The notes under the pieces are model-generated. The model ran no database searches and was not told where the DNA came from. It worked only from the letters and a program-made list of their open reading frames with translations. This document shows, one piece after another, positions 33,128-44,904 of a DNA stretch of 64,000 bases. Origin of the DNA: Megalobrama amblycephala (taxonomy: Eukaryota; Chordata; Actinopteri; Cypriniformes; Xenocyprididae); contig NC_063062.1 in the NCBI RefSeq assembly GCF_018812025.1, forward strand, positions 36,163,228 to 36,227,227, written 5' to 3'. The translations under genes were made by a program, and so were the position numbers. The stretch's first letter is position 1; every line of letters begins with the position of its first letter.

Positions 33128-33576
33128 GGGTTAGTATTTGCACGTTCAAGTTGTAAACACTGAATCTGTACTTCCGCCTATGTCAAGCGTGACCTTTTCA
33201 ACGTAATTGCGTATTACGTGACGTCACGAACGCTCATCCGAGAACAGAGCAAGGAGAACATTTGTGCTTATAAAACTTAAACTTTTAAAAAAAAAAATAA
33301 AATGACTGATCGTTTCACTAGATAAGACCCTTATTCATCGTCTGGTATCGTCTGGTATCGTTTAAAGCCCTTTGAAGCTACACTGAAACTGTCTTTAGGA
33401 CATTGAACCGTCTGGTGCCCATTCAAGCCCATTGTATGGAGAAAAATCCTGAAATGTTTTCATCAAAAACCTTAATTTCTTTTCGACTGAAGAAAGAAGG
33501 ACATGGACATCTTGGATGACATGGGGGTGAGTAAATTATAAGCAAAAGTTTATTTAAAAGTGAACTAATCCTTTAA

Positions 33577-35436
33577 GTCTGCCTATGCGTAAGAAATGCC
33601 TTAAAACTGTTTTTTCATATCGCAATCTGAAAGCTAATGATACTGCATCATTCTGTACCTCTATTGTTTCTTCAAACCTCTCAGATGTCTTTGATATTTC
33701 TTCTCCCTCCATGATATTATCTAACTATCACTCCATAATTTCTGAAATCTTACAGCAGCATGCTCCTATTAAGACCAGATGTGTCCCTTCCACACACACT
33801 TCTCCTTGGTATACCCCTGAGCTCCGTATTCTCAAAGCTACTGGTAGACGGCTTGAGCGTCTCTACAGAAAAACCGGTCTTACTGTACATTATTTAGCCT
33901 TTCTCGATCATCTCAAAATATACAAATCTGCTCTTATCTCAGCTCGCTCTAGTTTTGTCTCTGCCACAATTTAATAAATCAAGTAACAGGCCAAAAGCAT
34001 TATTCAATACAATAATTATAATTTTCTTTGACAATCCCATCTTCTGTCTCTAAGTTAATCTTGAAATCCAACTCTTCTTCCTGTCAACTTGATCCTGCTC
34101 CTACTTCTCTCCTGAAACTTTGCCATTCTTCCATCTCTGCACCTATCTCTCACTTCACAATACGTCTCTTACCTCTGCTTCATTTCCTCTGCCACTCAAA
34201 ACTGATGCAGTTACCCCTGTTCTCAAGAAACCCAACCTTGACCCCTCAGTTCTATCTAATTACCGTCCTATTTCCAATTTACCATTCATAGCTAAATTAC
34301 TGGAAAGCACTGTTGCCTCCCAACTCCAGTCTTTTCTAGTTGAAAACAATCTCTTCGATCCCTTTCAATCTGGTTTTCGCCCCCTCCATAGTACCGAAAC
34401 TACACTTGTAAAGGTTGTGAATGATCTACTGCTTTCTGCTGATTCTGGTTCTCTGTCTATACTTCTGCTACTTGATCTCAGCTCTGCATTCAACACTCCC
34501 ATGAATTACTTGCTTCTCATCTCTCTGATTTGGGTATTTCTGGTTCTGCTCTTTCTTGGTTTTCTTCCTATCTCTCTGACAGACAATTTTACATCTCAGT
34601 TAAGGATTTTCGTTCACCTACTGTCCCCCTGAAGCGAGGTGTTCCCCAGGGATCTGTTCTCGGGCCTTTATTATTCATAATTGACATCATACCATTTGGT
34701 CAGATTTTACAACGTCACGGTCTTAACTATCAATTTTACGCTGATGACATTCAATTATACTCAATCTGCACACCTACTCTACCTCCCCAAACAGACAAAA
34801 TCTCTGCTTGTGTTAAATAAATAAATAATTGGCTTAATTCAAATTTTCTAAAACTCAACATGGACAAAACTGAGATTATTTTCATTGGAACTCCCTCACT
34901 TACTAGCCATATTTCTACAAATCTCACCTGTGAAATAGATGGTTCTCATATCAAAACATCCAATACTGTTAAAAATTTAGGTGTAATCATTGACTCCACC
35001 CTTTCCTTTCAGTCTCATATTTCCTCTGTAACCAAATCTGCATTCTTTCACCTACGTCGCATTGCCCAACTCCGTCCCTTCATCAGTACCAAAGACGCTG
35101 AAACTGTCATCCATGCATTTGTCTCATCACGCCTTGACTACTGTAATGCTCTTTTCATTGGTCTACCTGCCAGCTCCATTTCCAGATTACAATACATTCA
35201 AAACTCTGCTGCTAGAATACTCACCCATAACAAGCGTTCTGCTCACATCACCCCAATTTTGTATGATCTCCACTGGCTTCCAGTTGCCTACCGTATTAAA
35301 TTCAAAATTCTTCTGCTCACTTTTAAATCTTTGCATGGTTTGGCTCCCCCTTATCTCTGTAATATGCTAGTCCCCTACACTCTGACTCGCTCACTACGTT
35401 CCTCCGACTCTGGCCTTCTCGTTGTCCCTCACCATC
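33577..35436 (+). pseudogene. LINE linker and reverse transcriptase, broken
   Basis: Continues the frame of the endonuclease exactly after TTAA. The linker runs to about 33970. The reverse transcriptase shows [40 protein letters not shown] (frameshift near 34497), [13 protein letters not shown], catalytic YADDIQLY near 34740, a TAA stop near 34819, then KTEIIFIGTP, LGVIIDSTL, LDYCNALF, QNSAARILT and LHWLPVAYR. Several breaks. It is followed by the CACTG element inside the C-terminal HHRLSS-type block. Confidence 0.88.
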
Positions 35437-35756
35437 GCCACTGCATGAAAAGTGGGATTTTCGTCCCCGTAAACGGCTGGAAATCTCCCTAATTTTCGAC
35501 AATTAAGGACAATTTACAGCCTGTGAACATCGCGTTCATCTGTGCCACATATTGACGGAAACGAACCATGACGTATGTGGAGCTAATGGCTCTAATTAGC
35601 ATATGAATAGCAGTGCCCGCGCCTTGCCAGAAAATGGCTTGAATTTCCTCACTCAGTATTGGTTGAAACTACTACATTTAAACAAGAAAAATCACTCGTG
35701 ATTGGTTGGCAGATCTGTTACTATTGGTCACCCTGGGTCATTATAAATTTAAACCC

Positions 35757-35759
<3 letters not shown>

Positions 35760-35824
<65 letters not shown>
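35760..35824. repeat. (TA)n microsatellite
   Basis: About 32 TA units. Ile-Tyr reading frames through it are artefacts. Confidence 0.98.
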
Positions 35825-35827
<3 letters not shown>

Positions 35828-35906
35828 TATGCTATGCTATTATGTTGTATATTCATGTCATTGTTATCCTATGGACTACACTATTATTACCATCAAGGAC
35901 ATGAAT

Positions 35907-36765
35907 TTATTGAGGAAAGGAAAATTTGCCAGGGACGTGCTGTTTATTCAAAGAAAGAGCTTTATTAGCACAAACACACAACCATGTACAAAACGTAGGA
36001 GATCTGCCCACACAACAAACGGGAAGCTCACAAGAAGCCCAAAATCCTACAGCACCATGATGTCTGTTTTCCGCTTCGGAGCTGTAGGTAACTAGACGTT
36101 GCATAATCCATCCAGACACCCCGCCAACGATGCCGTCTTCCTCATCAGACATCAGGTCTATGGTAGCGCACTTCCAAAGGCCCACCTCATCCTCAGCTAG
36201 CACACTCTGTCTTGCTTCTAGCAGCTGTAAAAAACAACCAATAAAGACAATCAGTATTGACCACATTGACAAAAAACGGATCTAATCTAATAAATCTTAC
36301 CCTCTTTCTTCTCGCTCGACTCCGAGCTGAACGCTTCACAGCTTCCGCCTGCGATGCAAGATCTGAATGTTTCTAAGTTACGTGAAGCTTCTGCGTACTG
36401 TCTCGTAATATGTCTTACAGGCAGCTGGGAAACAATTAAATGAGAGTGATATGAATAAAAAACAACGTGTAAAAGAACTTAAACAATAAAAACAATAAAG
36501 GAGAAAATAGTAAAAGTTACTTAAACTTGTGCTACTTAAAAAAGCTTTGCTTTTAGGCTACTTTTAGCTTAGATAGCAGTCTTACCGCAATCTTAGGATT
36601 GTGCACCCATCTTCTCTTCTTAGAGTTAGTATCTTCCACACAGTTTTTCGACTCCAGAGCAGCCAACCTATCTTCTATGGACAGCAACCTGGAGTTTACT
36701 AAAGTGAACTGCTCATTTACATCGGCAGCAAACTGATAGCATTCAGCAGTTTCTTCTCGCCGGTG
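35907..36765 (-). pseudogene. C14orf93-like gene fragment carried by the transposon
   Basis: Three minus-strand exons with proper splice signals. Exon A (about 36765-36586) encodes TAECYQFAADVNEQFTLVNS, then LLSIEDRLAALESK and KKRRWVHNPKIA, ending at GTAAGA. Exon B (about 36375-36301) ends AEAVKRSARSRARRKR. Exon C (from 36224) starts LLEARQSVLAEDEVGLWKC and has DLMSDEEDG...GGVSGW. Each piece resembles the vertebrate C14orf93 family and its many fish relatives: coiled coil, basic stretch, then MSDEED and GW block. Exon C runs on into unrelated sequence and a stop at 35907, and the front is missing. Identity rests on remembered motifs. Confidence 0.6.
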
Positions 36766-37873
36766 TTACGGATCAACTAGGGATCATGTTAACTGGGGGT
36801 GCGCGCGAGCACGCAGATAGTTTTACCTGGATTTCCAGCAGATGTTAGACGGCGACAGATTCGTCACATGCGATATTCCACGGATTATAGATTTAAAAAC
36901 GAATATTTCACCAGTTGTATACATTGCGATGCGTAATAAAGTGCCTCGATTTCGCGGTGTTTGTTCCTGCGTTTTTGGAGCAGTTTTAAGGAAGTTTATC
37001 ATGCTCTCACGTCACGCTCACAAACCACGCCCACGTTAACATGGGACACTAGTTTCAATGAATGTCAAACTTGTCAACGATATTAAGTAAAGTATAAATA
37101 TTTATTTTCAACAATAGTGTATCATATTGTGTCTGTAGTGTGCTGCCATGTTTTCTAAACACAAATTACAACAGACAGATTAAGCTAAAATTAGCAGTAG
37201 GCTACCTAAAGCAAACATGAATGGCAAAGTCCTTAATGTTTTTATTAACAAGTCTTGTTAATTTATATGTTGCTTACTATTGTTCATAAGCAAATTATTT
37301 ATTTTATGAGCGATTGCATATATTAAAGGGGAAAAAAACAGACACTTTGGCTTGTGTTTGTTCTAGGTGATTTTACTGATTTTACTGATTTTGTTGATTT
37401 TATTTTCTGAGATCACTTGCTTAGGTTTCAAGTACACTCTGTATCCTAAAACAACCATGTTTCATTCTGGATTCATGATTGATTTAAACTCAACATTTGC
37501 TTTGGCTTAGGCATTATAAAAACTTGACTTTGTGCAGGCTTGTATCATACTCTGCTCCAGAGTCATATCCATCAATAGACTGGAAGTAGCAGATGGATAC
37601 CTGCAGACATTTCTCTCAAAATGAGTCGATTTTGAGAGCATTTGCATTTGTATAGCTCACAGCATTTTCATTTACATGTTAAAGCCTCCCCTGGAATTAG
37701 AGGAAGGGGAGTCACGGGGGGACAACTGCCAAGCAAGGCCCACGTCAATTTCTGACAATTCACGGCAGTTTTCGGTGTTGCCTGCAAATTGCCGTATGCA
37801 GTTGTAAACCTGAGCTTCCACGACAATCTACAGCGCCGCTTACTGACGAAAATCCCACTTTTCATGCAGTGGC

Positions 37874-38014
37874 CTCTCTTCAATGGGGGCAGATCATTCA
37901 GTGTTATTGCACCCAAACTCTGGAATTCTCTCCCACGCTCACTCTGTTGTGTCAATAATATCTCTGAATTTAAATCATTACTCAAAACTCACCTGTTTTC
38001 TGAATGTTCAAACG
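37874..38014 (+). pseudogene. LINE reverse transcriptase C-terminal end
   Basis: Resumes after the CACTG element with MGGRSFSVIAPKLWNSL-type sequence and KTHLFSEC, the C-terminal signature of the LINE. Sequence after about 38014 is unrelated. Confidence 0.82.
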
Positions 38015-39147
38015 AAATCGAAGAACGAACTGATGTGACGTCATTTCGAACAAAATCAGGCCAAAACAAAGTTTGTTTTGTGTTCTTTTTAGAAGTTCGA
38101 AACGGCTTGCCAAAGTGAACTTTCAGGAAAAGTTCGCTTCAGCTGCAAAACACCTTCATGCCACCATTGGTCTATGACGATAACGTAATAGGAGGTGTGT
38201 GCTGAGGCTCCGCCTTCATTCGCGTGGAAGTCTACTCTGACTCATTTGATCTGTTGAGTTTTTTGAGGTAAGATCTCCACAGGTGAAAGCATTAACACAC
38301 TAGATAGGCACTGACAATATTTTCCGGGTTTGATATAGTAAAGCTGCTTGCTTTTAAGCAATCTATTGAATAAACATCTATTCTATATGCTATATGAATA
38401 AACGTGACGTGACTGGAGAGCTAATTTGCAGAGCTCCTGCTAACATACCCATGTTATGATCAGACGGTTTTCTTATGCTTTCTGTAAAAATGCTTGCTGT
38501 TTTCTCATTTTTGTTGTTTATTTTGTTACTGAGAAGAAAGTGTACAGCACATATTTACATATTCACATTCCTTCACATATTCAACACTAAAACTACACCC
38601 CTCCTGGTCATCTCTCATTTCCTTCCAACAGTCATAAATCTGCTGAGCTTCTTTGTCTGAGAACAACCACAACAGCACACGTCCACCCACACCTATATAA
38701 GATTCAGGGGAGGGGAGGGGATTAGGAAGAGGTAACAACATTGATTATAATTTAATCTAACTACAGTATATTTAACATATTGTTATATTGTACCTAGCTT
38801 TTGCCTCTGGTCCCTAGTGAGCCATGATATCCCAGTCCTTTTCTAGTGTGGTGGAGTTTAGTTAGGGTTGGAGGGGTGTGGTGTGGGGCTTGGGCCTTCC
38901 TGTCATCCTCCTGTGCTCTCTTGTCTGGGATTTTCTGCCTTGGCTGGTTCTGTTTTGAATGCCTTGCTTTTTTAATGCATCACACATTAGTTGTGATACA
39001 TACACATTTGTTGAATGATTAAGAAAGTTCACATCCACAAAAATAAAAAAAAAATAGGGTAAGTGTGGCATGTGATTTAGGCCTGGCCCCTGTCTGGGGG
39101 TGGTTCTGCACTGCATTTCCCTCTTTTTTTAATCCATCACAAACTAG
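38015..39147. other. No gene recognised
   Basis: A GC-moderate start (38015-38280) contains TTTTTTGAGGTAAGATC, a possible donor of an old exon. Next come AT-rich sequence and a minus ORF (38526-38741) without known domains. A CTGGTTCTG / GGTGGTTCTG pair lies near 38945 and 39100. Elements could be present, but no ends could be set. Confidence 0.5.
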
Positions 39148-39560
39148 TAAAGCGTTTCCACTGAAATTACCTGGAACAATTTGTCCCAGGAACTATTTCT
39201 AGCTGCATTTCCATAGCAGTCTTAAGTACCATGAAGATAGTCCGGTGACGTAGGACTGCATGCGACTTTCCAGTTTGTGCTGGATTTTGTCCTCCACATA
39301 TAAGCTTAATAAAGCCTGAACCTCATCATCAGTCCATTGGTCGTATTTTTTAAACTCCATTGTTGATTCGAATAGCAAACAACTCTTACTACACATACCA
39401 CAACAGACTTTAAAAAACGATGGTTGTAATAAAATGCTGAGTGAACTCAACCAATCAGCATGTTCAGTGCCCAAGTCTCATCCCCGAAAGTTCCGGAACT
39501 TTCGGAGAGGGAATTTTTTACCCAGAACTTAATTTAGACCCTGGTTCCTGTGGTCGAAAT
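39148..39560. mobile_element. Harbinger-like MITE with Myb/SANT fragment
   Basis: The left GCGTTTCCACTGAAATTACC and right GTATTTCGACCACAGGAACC (inverse) are weakly similar termini, and the interior has TCCCAGGAACTA and its inverse-like GAACTTAATTTAG. The enclosed minus ORF is part of a Myb/SANT protein of the Harbinger type. Element class is inferred; no duplication was found. Confidence 0.5.
39199..39360 (-). pseudogene. Myb/SANT-like domain fragment
   Basis: Starting at the Met at 39360, it reads MEFKKYDQWTDDEVQALLSL then YVEDKIQHKLES, the first helices of the Myb/SANT-like domain found in Harbinger accessory proteins (WT..E...LL.....I...L). It stops after 53 codons without the remaining helices. 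Confidence 0.65.
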
Positions 39561-39849
39561 ACACAGAGTACCACCCCAAAGGGTTGCAGGCCACCGAAAC
39601 GGGTTTGGCTACCTGCCTATATATGTGGGCAAACCCGTTGTTGGCTTCAGAGTCTTTCGACTGAAGCAGCAAGCTCAGTAGCGTGGTAGCACAGCTAGCT
39701 AAACAACACTCGTTCCCATTATCTCAGGCACCAAGGTTACGTTAGTAACCCAGTACGTTCCCCATTGATTCTGTTCATTCGTATTGCTTCATAATTGACA
39801 CAATGCAGATGCAATCCAATAGCGCCGTGCTACAATCGCAGAACTTTGA

Positions 39850-40709
39850 TCGTTCTATGGCTCTGGCCTAAGGCATTTAAGGATAAGGGCCCTGAAGATA
39901 GCAAGGCTAAGACAGGGTGAAGATATTCGCCCAAGACTAAGGGGCTTGGACCACAAAGTAGGAGCCCTGAGGGATGACGCTCTGAGTGGGTTGAGCTCGC
40001 ATAGAGATCAAAGCCCAACTAAACAGACAAGACCCATGCTTGCAGCGCAGGGATGCCCAAGTTGTAAAATCTGGCGATGGTGGACCAGCCGGCCACCGTA
40101 CAGATGTTGCCAATGGAAACTCCGCTGGACCATGGCCAGGAGAAGGCCATACCTCTGGTGGAGTGGGCTCTCACTCTGATGGGGCACTGAAGGTCTACAG
40201 ACGCTTAAGTTAGTGCAATTACATACATTATCCAGTGGGATGATCTCTGCTTTGTGACTGGATGCCATTTGGTGCAGCCTCCAAAACACACGAAAAGCTG
40301 CTCTGACTGCCTGAACTGGGCAGAGTGCTCTATATACATCCTCAAGGCCCAAACCGGGCAGGGTAAATGCGACTCTCGCTCATCCTCTGAACAGAGTGGA
40401 GAGCACCCTAGGTGCATAACCATGTCTTGGTTTGAGGACAACGTTTGGCTCAAACTCAAAGCAAGACGCGCTCACCAAGACAGCTTGCAGGTCACCCACT
40501 CGCTTGACTGATGTCAGGGCTAGCAGAAAGGCAGCCTTCAGCAAAAGGGGTTGTAACGCAGCCGAATAAAACATGAGGGCCCTAAGGACCGTAGACAGGT
40601 CGCATGTTGGAATAGTAAGGGGGTGAGGATGGTTCAGCCTTCTGGCCCCCTTTAAGAAATGAATCACTAAGATATTCCAGATTGTGTGAACCAACTGGTG
40701 ATGGAGCAT
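39850..40709 (-). pseudogene. DIRS tyrosine recombinase, broken
   Basis: Integrates the DIRS circle through a tyrosine nucleophile. Seen on minus: HPLTIPTCDLSTVLRAL, LKAAFLLALTSVKRVGDLQA (first catalytic Arg), VVLKPRHGYAP and LPCPVWALRMYIEH. Next comes a frameshifted region with RAHSTRG-like coding (His and second Arg), and finally the ARFYNLG-like Tyr block. At least two frameshifts. Confidence 0.8.
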
Positions 40710-40789
40710 CCATTCCCCTGAGTGCCCCCTAGTTCAGTCAGCCCAGCATGTGCACTGCTCTGAGCGAGCGTAGGTTGTGCTGTGCCCAA

Positions 40790-41065
40790 AAGAGGAGGCG
40801 TCTCAGCAGTTCGTACAGAGGCCTTGTTGTCTGAGCGGACTAAGACATGGTGCCCCTTCAGGTCTGGTAGGAACATTTTGAGAGCCAGAAAAGCCTTCAG
40901 CATTTCCAGGCAGTTGATGTGCCGCTGCCTCTGGAGGTTGGCCAGCCCTCGCACAGAGCTCCCCAACCCATGTTGGAGGCATTTGTCGAGACTACCTTCC
41001 TTCTGGAGACCACCTTCCCTCTGGAGAGGTGTGTACTGCCCTGGTACAGACAAGGGTCCTTCCAA
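40790..41065 (-). pseudogene. DIRS RNase H fragment
   Basis: Minus-strand coding with LGWGALCEGWP-like and HINCLEMLKAFLALKMFLPD, then LKGHHVLVRSDNKASVR, the DIRS RNase H region just before the recombinase. It is followed by a shifted frame. Confidence 0.75.
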
Positions 41066-41366
41066 TGGGCCAGGGCCATGACACAGCCGTGGTCTACCTT
41101 GATACGGAGGTGCTCCCAGGAAAGAGATTTGCTTGCTGGGAGACAGTGAGCTCTTGGCTAGATTGATCCTGAGCCCCAGGCAAATGGCTGAGGAGCAGGG
41201 ACCTGTGAGTGTTCAACACTGCCATGTTACTTTTCACCAGTAGCGAACAGTGAATTCCAAACCTGACCCTCTCACCCTTTTCCCTTGTCAGGAAAAAAGT
41301 AAACTTAGCCTAAAATCAGCCTAGCTTTACTGTGTCCTCATCTATAATACTGCAAGTTACCTTTAA

Positions 41367-42638
41367 AGGGTCATGAAACCCCAAAACACTTTTTTTGAGA
41401 TGTAAACAGATATGTATAGGCTGCACATCATTGAAAACACTAAAGGTACTCATTAATGTTATTTATAAGTGAAAAATAGTTATTTTTTGCATTTTTCAGA
41501 GCGATTTCTGTCTTCCTGTTTGAAAAGCTGAGTCGGAGCAACGTCACAAAATCTGACGTCATCGTGTACTTTTGAACACACTGACGTAGATTCTTGACAT
41601 ATATATTCATGACATAAAGCTCATTTAATCCAATCACTGCACTGTCGTATGCATACGATTATAATTGCAGTATTATGCATAAGGAAGTATCACTTCTCTC
41701 GCCTCGGTCTCTTGTCATTCAGAGACATATCGTTGATGTTCGTTTCCTCAGTGCTACAACACAATGTGTTTTCCTGCGACCAGAGCAGAGGTTTGTGTGC
41801 ATGTGGATTGTTTTGCTGTAATCTACCAACACAAATGGAAAATATGTTCGCGTGAGATCGCATTACAGTGGAGAATTCAAATGTCCCAAAAGTGCGGCTC
41901 ATTCTCCTCTGCCTGCTCTAGCTGCGTTCAAACACGCGAGCCATAGGCTGTTTCCCTCAGCACAGCACGTGTGTTGTTTGTATTTTGCTCGCGATGCAGT
42001 CAGAACTGGAGTTTGAATATGAACACATGAAAAATACGATTATTTTTATGATATACAGGCGGAGCGCGCATATGCTCGGTTTCAGCGCGGAGCTCCACGA
42101 TGAGTTTAATAACACTAGCCACGTGACACATAGCTCATACAGAATAAAGTATCTGTGTTTAAAGTTTTTATTTCACACATTCTCCTGCACCAAACATTAA
42201 CCAGCACGGTGTAGTTATGCACACATATTTCATCAAGTCTTCTTCAAATGAATTATATGTGCAAACTGTACACTGATACAGTGGTGTAGCCTCTCTGAAC
42301 GTGACGACACGATTATTCTAATAGACAAAAGACTGATTTTGAGACTGCAGTGCTCGTAAATGTAATTAAAGTAGCCTATTATTAGCCCTATTAAATATTC
42401 TTTCACATTTCTCCCTTGTGCTTGGGAGTTTGTTGTCATTCTCTCCGTGCTCATATATTAATATTCATTATTCTGTATAATGAGTGTGTTGTATGTCTGT
42501 GCTTCATTGGTTGTTCTCTCCCCTCTTCCCCCCATCTACACTCCCACTTTTCCAGAGCTTTACACGCCCATTTTACCAGACTTTTTGAAACTCAGAGGTG
42601 TGAACGACCAGGGTAAAACAGGGGGGTTTCATGACCCT
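41367..42638. mobile_element. Second TTAA-flanked TIR element
   Basis: 1272 bp. Termini AGGGTCATGAAACCCC and the perfect inverse are flanked by TTAA at 41363-41366 and 42639-42642. No transposase; only short chance ORFs. A different TIR family from 31706-33572 with the same target preference. Confidence 0.86.
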
Positions 42639-42642
42639 TTAA

Positions 42643-44902
42643 CAAGAAATGCCACAAGCAAACAGAGTGAGCGTGAGAGTTACCACAAAAATTAAACGAA
42701 AAGTAATAAAGCAAATCCTCATGAAAAATAATTGCATCATCACACAATTGGGAGATAAAAACTGCGAGATAGCACTTTTTTTGGTCACGTTGCAACTTTT
42801 CTCAATGCCAAAAAAAAAAAAAAAAAACCCTTGTTAGAGTGTGTGGGCTTTTTTGGTCTACACACCTCATTTGGTAATTAGTAATTATTTTAAAATATTC
42901 TCAATTTTATAGCCAAAAATTAAAAAACTAATCATATTTTTGATTATTGATTTGATGTTGATGAGAACTTGTGGCCAAATGCAAGAGAGAGAGCCGACTA
43001 GAACCATCACTGTAATTTACTATAATGAACAACTACACATGTTGTTACAGTAATGTGTAGAATGTATTTTATTTATTCTTTATTATCATTGCAGCCCTGG
43101 AGTTTTTTCCCTCTTTTTTCACCTTTTGGTTATAATTTTCAAGTACTATATTCATATAAAAAAAAAAGAAAGAAATTTTGATTAATTTCTGATTCATTCG
43201 TGTTACAAATGCTTTCAATAAAGTGAAATTGTGTTACAGTATTCTATATGAAGAACTGATTTATGTGGAAAATCATTGAAACTTTAAAAAAGAAAAGTTC
43301 ATCAATTATGTAATGCTTCCTGTTGTTAGTGTTTTTTAGGTCAGTGTGTTGTGAATAAAATGTGTGTTTTCTGAATGAGAATTGTTGCCAGTGTTATGTT
43401 GGTCTGAGTGAGTTTTGTAGGTGAGATTAACTGTTTGGTTAACATTCATGCTGGTAAAGCAGACTGTGTGAAGAGTTTTGAAAATGTGGTTTCAGTATTG
43501 AACAATGCTTGTTAGCAACTGAAAAAAACTGTAAAGTTGAACCTAAGGTTGGACCTAACAATGACTAACAACAGGCAATATTATACAATGTTTTCTTTTG
43601 TAAAGCTTCTTTAGAAGACAAGAATGACACTCTACCAGGCCAAGTTCTACTGTGCTAAGCACCCTCAAACGTAAGCAAGATCACCCTCAGTTGATACTGT
43701 AATAATATATTGGCGAAACAGATTTGGAAAACGCTGCAGTGCATATAATTTTGTAAGAACGTCAAATGTATCTATTTACAATGTGTTTTTGCAGAAGGTG
43801 AGCAATTTAGCCAATCACAGACATAGTTGTTGACTTCTTGAACACAATGGCCAATCAGGGGTCTTTAGGTTGGTCAGAATCCACTCATCACTCAAAACTA
43901 TTGTTTTTCATGCTGCTAAGAGGACCGACGGCCAGTTGCATGCTGCAAAGTTTTGGAAGTGACATCTATAAATGCTGAATTCAATCTGCACAGGACAAAC
44001 ATGTGACATGTTAAAATAGCAACACATTAAAGCAACGTAAAGGCACACTAGTTGATTAATAGAAAAATATTTGTAGCAAAATATTTTTGAAGTTCTAAAT
44101 AATCTTAAATGTCTCACAAAAAAACACAAGACTCAGAAACTTGATGATATAACTAAAAACATTACGTTTTTATGGGTATAAGTAACAACGCCTCTACCAT
44201 ATATGGCAGCTGCCTATAATAGCAGACAGAGCACAGTACCTTGCTAACCGCTTAGCCATTTTTAGACTTTGGGCATCCCAAGCTGTTGAAGCCCCTTTAC
44301 TACCAGCCTGTGTGAATGTCCTAAGGTGCCAAATATGAAAACAAGTAACCAGGCCCGATAACCTATCTCTGAAATGTTGTTTAGAAGTTGTTGGTATATA
44401 ACTATGTAAGGAACCCTGCATCGGCCCAAAAACGGAATCCGACGCGCCCGGGCGAAGGTTAACGCGTGTATGCCTTTTCAGCGTCTCTATTAATTTCACT
44501 TAATTTCACTCGTTTAATCTGACTCCAATTTCAAATGATTATTACACTTAGGTTGTGTTTCCAATTAGAAATTCATCATTAGTTATGCATTAATTTAGAT
44601 ATTTGATGATTCTGGATATCCCATATTTCAATTGTTCAGTCATTAGGTACCCGATGCCGCACAGAGATACTCGCCCTGGGATTTTGCGGTAAACTCACGG
44701 ACATAAACTCGCCAGTCTGATAGATGTGTGCATACTGTAGATGTGTGAGGGCAAGGCGTTGTCCTATGCTATTCCTTTAAGACCTTCTCTCCAGATAAGC
44801 TTTATTGCAGGATGCTTGATCTCAGTTTTCATTTAGCAGGAAAATCAAGCCTTACAAAAGTGCAAGTAACCTCCAAAACGAACACTTCTCTAGACTCCTC
44901 AT
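42643..44902. other. No gene recognised
   Basis: 2.2 kb of mostly AT-rich sequence with A runs at 42808-42828 and 43158-43168. CCAATCA words at 43812 and 43850 are only chance-level promoter signals. A minus ORF of 101 codons (44194-44499) has no domain I know. Confidence 0.55.
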
Positions 44903-44904
44903 TA

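Larger units (their letters stand above)
31706..33572. mobile_element. TTAA-flanked transposon with long TIRs (Kolobok/piggyBac type)
   Basis: Flanked by TTAA at 31702-31705 and 33573-33576. The arms of about 420 bp are inverted copies, starting AGGATTAGTTCAC on both ends and containing CCCCCATGTCATCCAAGATG and GTGACGTCACG. TTAA duplications are used by Kolobok and piggyBac. Between the arms are a P2X7-like exon (32175-32345), a Harbinger-type MITE (32418-32913) and a short inverted repeat (33013-33127). The core has no transposase, so this copy is non-autonomous. Related very common fish repeats share the TIR. Confidence 0.85.
35439..37871. mobile_element. CACTG-ended TIR element (CACTA/EnSpm-like) with host-like exons
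   Basis: The left end CACTGCATGAAAAGTGGG and the perfect inverse at the right enclose 2433 bp. The flank is a GC (or GCC) duplication, judged against the LINE reading frame that continues at 37874. CACTR termini with 2-3 bp duplications suggest the EnSpm/CACTA superfamily. Inside are a (TA)n tract and minus-strand exons related to C14orf93. No transposase remains. Confidence 0.78.
30312..38014 (+). mobile_element. L2-like LINE, nearly full length, interrupted twice
   Basis: A plus-strand LINE starting near ACTTCCGGGTCGAGAACGC with a GC-rich leader, then endonuclease, linker, and reverse transcriptase to the KTHLFSEC end. A TTAA-flanked element (31706-33572) and a CACTG-ended element (35439-37871) interrupt it, and the reading frame resumes exactly at both sites. 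The 3' UTR is missing or truncated after 38014. Stops and frameshifts make it inactive. Confidence 0.88.
39570..41160 (-). mobile_element. DIRS-type (tyrosine recombinase) retrotransposon remnant
   Basis: The minus strand has the DIRS order: RNase H (near 41065-40850), then tyrosine recombinase (40700-39850), then a terminal part with GGTTACGTTAGTAACC (39735-39750) and GTACGTTCCCC, a DIRS-like end. Frames shift often. The reverse transcriptase and gag are absent beyond 41160. Confidence 0.82.

Noticed and set aside
35659..36095. ORFs with poly Ile-Tyr
   Set aside because: Read through the TA microsatellite; the true minus exons of the C14orf93-like fragment lie across the same region.
44194..44499. 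101-residue minus ORF
   Set aside because: No family recognised and no repeat or splice context to support it.
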